Of a stretch of DNA of 35,136 nt, positions 29,480-35,136 are shown piece after piece. Location: assembly GCA_027214125.1 (NCBI GenBank), contig JAPWHF010000005.1, forward strand, positions 1 through 35,136, in the 5' to 3' direction. Below the pieces are notes generated by a model. It worked only from the letters and a program-made list of their open reading frames with translations, did not search any database and was not told the DNA's origin. The first letter of the stretch is position 1, and every line of letters begins with the position of its first letter. This DNA is from Zoogloeaceae bacterium G21618-S1. Lineage in GTDB: Bacteria > Pseudomonadota > Gammaproteobacteria > Burkholderiales > Rhodocyclaceae. A program made the translations under genes and the position numbers.

Positions 29480-29991
29480 TGCGTCGTCTCCTGCTGATCT
29501 TGCAAGTACAGCGCACTCGTTCTCTCGACCCAGTCGCCGTTCAAATCTTCAACCAGTTCCGTCAACGTCACTTCGGACTCCGAAATGCTGGTCACAACGC
29601 CAAAATTCTGGCCCATGTAGCTCCCCGAGCGGACTTGATAAATACTGCCCCCCGCGTCAATCAATGCATGCGAAGCGCCGGTTTTTAGCAACACCCCCAC
29701 CATCTTCAATGACTCCAACGGATAGGACTCAAGAGGCTCTCTCTGACGATTGGCGTCAGGTGCCCGACCACCGCCCACGACGACGCGTGCTGCAACAAAC
29801 TTATCGGCGTCATAGGGGTTGATCTGCGTAAAGGCATCGTAATCAACAACCGGAAACGGCTTGATCTCCGGAAGCGGTTTCACCTGCCCCTTCATGCCGG
29901 CCTCCTGCTGGGCCATCCAGGATCGCAAATCGTCCTGCTCGGCCGTGCATGCGGCCAAAACCACTGGAATCAGGAATATCCACTTTTTCAT
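29476..29991 (-). CDS. pilP: Type IV pilus assembly lipoprotein PilP
   Basis: An inner-membrane lipoprotein that links the PilN/PilO dimer to the PilQ secretin. At 171 residues it is of normal size. The signal peptide ends in a lipobox, LAAC, with Cys15 as the lipidation site. A linker follows (VKPLPEIKPFPVVDYDAF), then the C-terminal beta-sandwich (LESLKMVGVLLK, GSIYQVRSGSYMGQNFG, VTLTELVEDLNGDWVER). Its stop overlaps the pilQ start by four bases, and it lies seven bases after pilO. Confidence 0.95.
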   Translation of the reverse strand: MKKWIFLIPVVLAACTAEQDDLRSWMAQQEAGMKGQVKPLPEIKPFPVVDYDAFTQINPYDADKFVAARVVVGGGRAPDANRQREPLESYPLESLKMVGVLLKTGASHALIDAGGSIYQVRSGSYMGQNFGVVTSISESEVTLTELVEDLNGDWVERTSALYLQDQQETTQ

Positions 29992-29998
29992 GGCGCCC

Positions 29999-30679
29999 TC
30001 ACCTCGGCTTCTTGGCTTGCGCCGCGGCTTGTTGTTGCTGAGCGAGTTCCTCTTCGTCGAGATAACGATAGGTCACCGCCGTTGCATCCATCTTCAGGGG
30101 TTCGCCCGGCTTCGGCCGCTCAATAGCCAGATTGTTCAGCGTCACAATCCGTGGCATTTTCGCCACATCGCCCGCAAACGCACCCAGATCATGATATTGA
30201 CCGACCAGTCGAATCGCGATTGGCATCTCGGCGTAGAACTCCTTGATAACATCGCCGCCCGGCTTGAAGAGCTCAAACTGCAAGCCCCGCCCCAAACCCG
30301 CCTGGTTGATATCGGCCAGCAGCGAATCCATCTCTGCCCTGTTGGGCAGTTGCCGAAGCAAGGCACCAAACTGACGGTCGATCTCGGCCAGTTGTTGCAA
30401 ATGGACATCGAGATTGACTGACTGACGCTTTTTACCAACCCAGTCGGCCCGCAAGGTCACTTCTTCCGCCTCGCGCTGGGTCAGTGTGTCCATCTGGTCC
30501 TGCCAAAAGAACCACCACGCCCCTGCAACAGTAGCCACCAGTATGGCAACGAGAAAGACGACCCGAGGCGCCAACGGCCAGACGCCGGGGTCATTCGGAT
30601 CAAGCCCCCGAAAATCGTCTGCAAGACGGTTCAGATCAATTGATGGCTGACGCCGGGTTTTGGGTGTCGATGACTTCAT
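29999..30679 (-). CDS. pilO: Type IV pilus inner-membrane protein PilO
   Basis: A bitopic inner-membrane protein that dimerises with PilN in the periplasm to form the alignment complex. The 226-residue protein has a cytoplasmic N-terminus, one membrane helix (about 38-60, VVFLVAILVATVAGAWWFF), a coiled-coil stretch (about 65-110) and a ferredoxin-like periplasmic domain. The segment LPNRAEMDSLLADINQAGL is characteristic of PilO. The ATG overlaps the pilN stop. The C-terminus ends in a Gln/Ala-rich tail. Confidence 0.95.
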   Translation of the reverse strand: MKSSTPKTRRQPSIDLNRLADDFRGLDPNDPGVWPLAPRVVFLVAILVATVAGAWWFFWQDQMDTLTQREAEEVTLRADWVGKKRQSVNLDVHLQQLAEIDRQFGALLRQLPNRAEMDSLLADINQAGLGRGLQFELFKPGGDVIKEFYAEMPIAIRLVGQYHDLGAFAGDVAKMPRIVTLNNLAIERPKPGEPLKMDATAVTYRYLDEEELAQQQQAAAQAKKPR

Positions 30680-31272
30680 TTCACCGGACCTCCTGCCACA
30701 GCGACCTGCTCCGCATCCTTGGGTCGTTCAAGGCTGACGTCCAGGGTAAATTCGCTGACTCGGCGATCATCCATTTCTTTCAACGTCGCCGTCTTGATCT
30801 CGACCAGCGTCGGCTGACCGAGGTACTCGGAACCATCCAGATTGCGCATCAAGGTCGACACCCGGGCGTTGGATTGCGCGTAGCCGATCAGCGTCACTTT
30901 CAGGCCGTTCTGTTTGATCGAACGAAGAAAGACCCCTTCAGGCGTCTGCCGCACCAGCTCGTTAAGCAAATGAACCGTTTCGGCGCGATGCCCCTGCAGG
31001 GACTCGATCACCTGCTTGCGTGCCAGCAGCGAATCGATCTGGCTCCGAAGCCGCTTGATCTCGGCGATATCCTTGTCAAGTTTGGCTATTTCGGTTTTCA
31101 GGAAGTTGTTTTTTTCTTCCTGAGCTTCAATAACGCCGCCGATGATGGTGCTGACCAACACACCAATGAGCGCCCCGAGTACCACCATCGCACCGGCGAG
31201 CAGATAGAACTGCTGACGCCGCTGACGGCGTTTTTCTTCACGGTGGGGCAGCAGGTTGATTCGAATCATCAA
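30676..31272 (-). CDS. pilN: Type IV pilus inner-membrane protein PilN
   Basis: A bitopic partner of PilO. The short cytoplasmic N-terminus holds the conserved INLLPHREEKR motif that binds the groove of PilM. One membrane helix (about 24-46) and a coiled coil (about 50-90) follow, then a small periplasmic domain (GVFLRSIKQNGLKVTLIGYA). Length 198 is normal. The ATG overlaps the pilM stop by four bases, matching the direct PilM-PilN contact. Confidence 0.96.
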   Translation of the reverse strand: MMIRINLLPHREEKRRQRRQQFYLLAGAMVVLGALIGVLVSTIIGGVIEAQEEKNNFLKTEIAKLDKDIAEIKRLRSQIDSLLARKQVIESLQGHRAETVHLLNELVRQTPEGVFLRSIKQNGLKVTLIGYAQSNARVSTLMRNLDGSEYLGQPTLVEIKTATLKEMDDRRVSEFTLDVSLERPKDAEQVAVAGGPVK

Positions 31273-32342
31273 TCAAACCTCCGCAAAGCCAGGCCGCACG
31301 CCACCAGCAGTGAAGGCGCATCCGCCATCAAGTTTTTGGGGCGAACCTTGGAAGACAACTGCATCTTGGTAAAGGGGTTAGCCACCACCGTATCCACCTG
31401 GGTGCGCCCGCCAACCACTTCGGCCAGTCCGGAGATCACGGCACAGCCGCCCGCAAGGACGATGTGATCGACCTGATTGAACTGCGTGGAGGTAAAAAAG
31501 AACTGCAACGCACGCGACACTTCGAGCGCCAGACTATCCATAAAGGGGCGCAGCAACTCGCTGGCATAGTTTTCCGGCAAGCTGCCAGAGCGCTTGGCTG
31601 CTTCGGCCTCTTCGGTACTCATGCCGTAGTGCCGGGCAATATCCTGCGTCAGCTGATGGCCACCAAAGGCCTGCTCGCGGGTATACACCTGCACCCCGTC
31701 GCGCAATACCGTGACATTGAGCTGATTTGCACCGATGTCGACCAGCGCGATGATCGCGCCCTTGCCCTTCTCAGGCAGCTGCTGGCAGACAAAATCGAAG
31801 GCCGACTGCGCCGCAAACGATTCGACATCCATGATCACGGCCTTCAGGCCAGCCGCCTCAGCCGCGGCAACGCGATCCTCGACCTTCTCTTTGCGAGAGG
31901 CTGCGATCAGGACATCCATTTCGCCCGGCACGTCGTGAGACTCGTCCAGCACCTGGAAGTCCAGATTGACCTCGTCCAGCGCAAAGGGAATGTATTGATT
32001 GGCCTCGCTTTCGACCTGAACTTCCATCTCCTGCTCGCGCAGGCCTTCAGGCAACAGGATTTTCTTGGTGATGACCGCCGATGCTGGCAGGGCCATGGCA
32101 ACTTGCTTGACGCCAGCGCCCATGCGCCTTAGCGCGCGCTTGATCGTCTCGGCGACCGCTTCGAGATTGGCAATATTCCCGTCTGTGACCGCGTCACGAG
32201 GCAGGGGCTCGACCGCATAGCGCTCTATTCGAATTCCTTCCTTCAGGCTGCCAGAGAGCTCTACGAGCTTGACCGCCGAGGAAGAAATATCGAGCCCCAC
32301 AAGTGGGCGCGCCTTCGGGTTAAAAACCGATAAGTTGATCAC
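31269..32342 (-). CDS. pilM: Type IV pilus actin-like ATPase PilM
   Basis: A cytoplasmic actin/FtsA-fold protein that binds the PilN tail and connects the pilus platform to the motor ATPases. The 357-residue length is typical. Nucleotide-binding motifs are visible: VGLDISSSAVKLVELS (phosphate 1), LVDIGANQLNVTVLRDG (phosphate 2) and IVLAGGCAVISGL (adenosine). It starts with GTG at 32342, supported by an AAGGG ribosome site and by the conserved short N-terminus before GLDI. It is the first gene of the pil-aro-dgt operon. Confidence 0.96.
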   Translation of the reverse strand: MINLSVFNPKARPLVGLDISSSAVKLVELSGSLKEGIRIERYAVEPLPRDAVTDGNIANLEAVAETIKRALRRMGAGVKQVAMALPASAVITKKILLPEGLREQEMEVQVESEANQYIPFALDEVNLDFQVLDESHDVPGEMDVLIAASRKEKVEDRVAAAEAAGLKAVIMDVESFAAQSAFDFVCQQLPEKGKGAIIALVDIGANQLNVTVLRDGVQVYTREQAFGGHQLTQDIARHYGMSTEEAEAAKRSGSLPENYASELLRPFMDSLALEVSRALQFFFTSTQFNQVDHIVLAGGCAVISGLAEVVGGRTQVDTVVANPFTKMQLSSKVRPKNLMADAPSLLVACGLALRRFD

Positions 32343-32397
32343 AAAGAAAACCCTTAAATTTCTTCATGTTAGGCGCAACATGTGAAAAAACGCTTCA

Positions 32398-32426
32398 ATG
32401 CTAGCAACAACGATGGCATGTGTAAA
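32398..32426 (-). promoter_or_regulatory. Putative sigma70 promoter of pilMNOPQ operon
   Basis: On the minus strand TTTACA (32426-32421) and TAGCAT (32403-32398) are separated by 17 bases. The start site would be about 50 bases upstream of the pilM GTG. This region is shared with the divergent penicillin-binding protein promoter. Confidence 0.45.
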
Positions 32427-32449
32427 GAATCGCTTTCCAGTGTCATTCA

Positions 32450-32479
32450 TTGGAGCCGTTGCGCCTGCGCCCGTATAAT
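32450..32479 (+). promoter_or_regulatory. Putative sigma70 promoter of the PBP1A gene
   Basis: TTGGAG (32450-32455) and a perfect TATAAT (32474-32479) are separated by 18 bases. The start would lie near 32486, giving a leader of about 26 bases before ATG 32512. Confidence 0.6.
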
Positions 32480-32511
32480 CGCCCGACTCATCTACAGGAC
32501 ATTTACGACGC

Positions 32512-34980
32512 ATGCGCTGGGTTCTTTACCCGTTTTTCGCCCTGATTGGGCTGGCGGTCATGGGTATCGCCACTTTGGCCGCGGTGGCGGCATTCGCGTG
32601 GCCGAAACTTCCGTCCCTTGAAATCCTCACCGACTATCGCCCCAAGATCCCCCTCCGCGTCTACACATCGGACGGACATCTCATCGGCGAATACGGTGAA
32701 GAGCGCCGCACTTTCGTGACTATCACTGATGTTCCGGCGGTTCTCAAGCACGCCATTCTTTCTGCCGAGGACGAGCGCTTCTATGAACACCCCGGGGTCG
32801 ACCTGCTGGGCATTGCACGTGCTGCATCTGCAAATCTGGTATCTGGCGGCAAGGCGCAGGGCGCATCGACCATCACCATGCAGGTGGCGCGAAATTTCTT
32901 CCTGACCCGTGAAAAAACCATCACCCGCAAGCTTTACGAGATTCTGCTGTCACTCAAGATTGAACAAAACCTCAGCAAAGACCAGATTCTCGAGCTGTAC
33001 GTCAATCAGATCTACCTCGGCCGCCGGGCCTACGGCTTCTCTGCCGCCGCGCGCACCTACTACGGCAAACAGCTGAGCGAGCTCACGGTGGGCGAAGCGG
33101 CCATGCTGGCCGGCCTGCCCAAGGCGCCCTCGGCCTACAACCCGGTGGTCAACCCGAGCCGCGCACAATTGCGCCAGCATTATGTATTACGGCGCATGCA
33201 CGAGTTGCATTTCATCGACGACGCCACGCTTGAAGCCGCCCGAGCCGAACCCATCCGTACCGCAAAAGCGTCGGCCGCCGATCGCAACGAAGCCTCGTTC
33301 TTCCATGCAGACTACGTCGCCGAAATGGCCCGGCAAATCGCCGTCGAGCAGTTCGAGGACAAAGCCTACGAACTGGGCATCCGCATCATCACCACCATCA
33401 CGCGGGACGAGCAGGAAGCCGCCTACCAGGCCCTGCGCGACGGCCTGCAAGCCTACGACCGCCGCCACGGCTATCGCGGCCCCGAAAAGTTCATCGAGCT
33501 CCCGCCTGCCGGCGATCTGCGCAACGAGGCCATGGAAACCGCGCTTGGCGATGTGCCCGACTATGGCGACATGCTCGCTGCGGTTGTAACGCAGGCCAAC
33601 CCGAAGTCCGTCACGGTCTATCGCGGTGGGCAGAGCATCACGATAGGTGACAAAGGCTTGCGCTTTGCCGCCCCCATGCTCAGCGAAAAGGCCCCAGCCG
33701 CCAAACGCATCCGCCCGGGCGCCATCGTGCGTATCCGTGACGAGAAGAAGGACGGCTGGCAGCTCACTCAGCTCCCCGATGTCGAAGGCGCACTGGTGGC
33801 CATCGACTCCGACACCGGCGCGGTGCGCGCGCTGGTGGGCGGTTTCGACTTTTTCCGCAACAAGTTCAACCACGCCACGCAGGCCATGCGCCAGCCGGGT
33901 TCCAGCTTCAAGCCCTTCATCTTCTCCGCCGCACTGGAGCGTGGATACAGCCCGGGCACCTATGTCGAAGACGAGCCCCTCTATTTCCCCGCCGGCGTCA
34001 CCGGCAGTCAGGACTGGGAGCCCGGCAACTACGATCACAAATATGAAGGCCCCATGACCCTGCGCCGCGCGCTGGCCAAGTCCAAGAACATGGTCTCGAT
34101 CCGGCTGCTGCAATCGGTCAGCCCGAGCTACGCGCAGGACTACATCAGCCGCTTCGGTTTCCCGCCGAAAAACCACCCCGCCTATCTCACCATGGCGCTG
34201 GGCGCCGGTGCCGCCACCCCCTGGGAGATGGCCACCGGCTATGCGGTCTTCGCCAACGGCGGCTATCGCGTGCAGCCCTACGTGATCAAGGAGATCCTCG
34301 ACGACGCCGGCAACACCATTGCCAAGGTCGACCCACCGGTCGCGGGCAAAACCGCGGCCAAGGTGATCGACGAACGCAACGCCTTCGTCATGGACTCGAT
34401 GCTGCAGGAAGTCGTACGGGCCGGCACGGCGACACGGGCGCTCAAACTCAAGCGGGGCGATCTGGCCGGCAAGACTGGCACCACCAATGACTATGTCGAC
34501 GCCTGGTTCTGCGGCTACAACCCCGAGGTCGTTGCAATCTCCTGGGTCGGTTTCGACCAGCCCAGGAATCTCGGCCGCGGCGAAACCGGCGGTGCCACCG
34601 CGCTGCCGATCTGGATCGACTACATGAAGGTCGCGCTCGAAGGCCGGCCCGAAACCAAGCTCCCGCAACCGGGGCGCCTGAATTACATCAGCGCGCGGCC
34701 CGATGTCGAGCCTGATTGGGTCTATGCCGAAAACGAAGCGCCTCTGCCGCCCGAGCTTCCCGAAATGATGCTCGAAGACGGTAGCGCGGCCATGGAAGCC
34801 CCCAGCGAAGCAATCCCGGCCTTTCCGGCCGAACTCTTTGGCGGCGGCCGCAACACGCCACCGCCCATGCCGACGCAACCCAAAACGCAAGCGCCGGCGC
34901 CGGTAGAGGATCTGCGCCCAACGCCGGCACCGGTCATCAATCGTCGGCCAAACTCGATCAGCGCGATGCCACAACGCTGA
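32512..34980 (+). CDS. mrcA: Class A penicillin-binding protein 1A
   Basis: A bifunctional peptidoglycan synthase anchored in the inner membrane. The 822-residue protein has an N-terminal membrane helix (about 5-28). The glycosyltransferase 51 domain has EDERFYEHPG (catalytic E86), GASTITMQVARN and LYVNQIYLG. An inserted OB-like segment (about 310-430) precedes a transpeptidase domain with SSFK (nucleophile S464, K467), SKN (524-526) and KTGT (654-657). The Pro-rich tail after about residue 770 is likely flexible. ATG 32512 follows a TATAAT promoter. Divergent placement from pilM is a conserved arrangement in related bacteria; the pilus machine must pass through the wall that this enzyme builds. 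ponA is an equivalent name. Confidence 0.97.
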   Translation: MRWVLYPFFALIGLAVMGIATLAAVAAFAWPKLPSLEILTDYRPKIPLRVYTSDGHLIGEYGEERRTFVTITDVPAVLKHAILSAEDERFYEHPGVDLLGIARAASANLVSGGKAQGASTITMQVARNFFLTREKTITRKLYEILLSLKIEQNLSKDQILELYVNQIYLGRRAYGFSAAARTYYGKQLSELTVGEAAMLAGLPKAPSAYNPVVNPSRAQLRQHYVLRRMHELHFIDDATLEAARAEPIRTAKASAADRNEASFFHADYVAEMARQIAVEQFEDKAYELGIRIITTITRDEQEAAYQALRDGLQAYDRRHGYRGPEKFIELPPAGDLRNEAMETALGDVPDYGDMLAAVVTQANPKSVTVYRGGQSITIGDKGLRFAAPMLSEKAPAAKRIRPGAIVRIRDEKKDGWQLTQLPDVEGALVAIDSDTGAVRALVGGFDFFRNKFNHATQAMRQPGSSFKPFIFSAALERGYSPGTYVEDEPLYFPAGVTGSQDWEPGNYDHKYEGPMTLRRALAKSKNMVSIRLLQSVSPSYAQDYISRFGFPPKNHPAYLTMALGAGAATPWEMATGYAVFANGGYRVQPYVIKEILDDAGNTIAKVDPPVAGKTAAKVIDERNAFVMDSMLQEVVRAGTATRALKLKRGDLAGKTGTTNDYVDAWFCGYNPEVVAISWVGFDQPRNLGRGETGGATALPIWIDYMKVALEGRPETKLPQPGRLNYISARPDVEPDWVYAENEAPLPPELPEMMLEDGSAAMEAPSEAIPAFPAELFGGGRNTPPPMPTQPKTQAPAPVEDLRPTPAPVINRRPNSISAMPQR

Positions 34981-35136
34981 CGACAGGCCCATGCGCTAGC
35001 GATTCAAAGAAATGCAGGACAACGCGGCGACTTGCGCCCAACAATTACCCCCAGGCCCCGGTTATTTTGGCCCGTAAAACCCCAGGGGGGCGTTACGTGG
35101 CCGCACGCACAGTATAATTAAAAAAACTGAGGCAGG
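34981..35136 (+). promoter_or_regulatory. Intergenic tail with -10 element of a gene outside the window
   Basis: TATAAT (35113-35118) is followed by an A-rich stretch and a purine-rich end. A poor -35 candidate (TTACGT) lies upstream at short spacing. The C- and G-tracts around 35049-35093 (two CCCCAGG copies, then GGGGGG) could form a hairpin ending the PBP transcript, but there is no T-run. Confidence 0.35.

Noticed and set aside
33187-34992. 601-codon minus-strand ORF opposite the penicillin-binding protein gene
   Set aside because: The plus strand carries all glycosyltransferase and transpeptidase motifs; the minus frame has no family signature.

Overview
The window is GC-rich chromosomal DNA from a betaproteobacterium, most likely of the Rhodocyclales (Azoarcus/Thauera/Zoogloea-like). 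This rests on the gene order ponA | pilMNOPQ-aroK-aroB-dgt | gltB-gltD, the protein families present and the GC-rich third codon positions. It is inference from gene content; no 16S gene is present. I see no tRNA, rRNA, CRISPR array, integrase or intact transposase.

Layout. (1) 1-2861 is an accessory-looking edge. It has an integron-type attC site, a truncated cassette ORF, a GNAT acetyltransferase, glutaminase glsA with a small overlapping upstream ORF, and a stretch of fragmentary ORFs. (2) 2862-6859 holds a CPA2/Kef-type antiporter, a DUF2254 membrane protein, a GFA-family zinc protein, and a hairpin repeat beside a relic of a second antiporter gene. (3) 6860-8281 is an aspartate kinase of the type usually linked to ectoine clusters, here without ect genes. 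(4) 8356-11890 is a nitrogen-related group: a membrane-anchored PP2C phosphatase/protein kinase fusion, a formate/nitrite-family channel and, divergently, cyanase. (5) 11982-15216 is glmU-glmS, for UDP-GlcNAc supply. (6) 15413-18015 is a MaoC-Pta fusion overlapping ackA, preceded by two TGC-N3-GCA boxes. It can link hydroxyacyl-/acetyl-CoA, acetyl-phosphate and acetate, perhaps under polyhydroxyalkanoate control. A REP-like palindrome follows. (7) 18212-24350 is gltB-gltD (GOGAT) with a structured leader. (8) 24573-32342 is a tightly packed run pilM-N-O-P-Q-aroK-aroB-dgt, mostly with overlapping or nearly touching genes. (9) 32512-34980 is a divergent class A penicillin-binding protein.

How the genes fit together. 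Several act on ammonia and glutamate: glutaminase, GOGAT, GlmS (which uses glutamine), cyanase (which releases ammonia) and the FNT channel. GlmU/GlmS and the PBP serve the cell wall. PilM-Q build the type IV pilus inner-membrane platform and outer-membrane secretin, which must cross that wall. Most of the window is ordinary housekeeping DNA. The more unusual parts are the attC edge, the antiporter relic, the kinase/phosphatase-FNT-cyanase neighbourhood, the orphan ectoine-type aspartokinase, the boxed MaoC-Pta promoter and the gltB leader.
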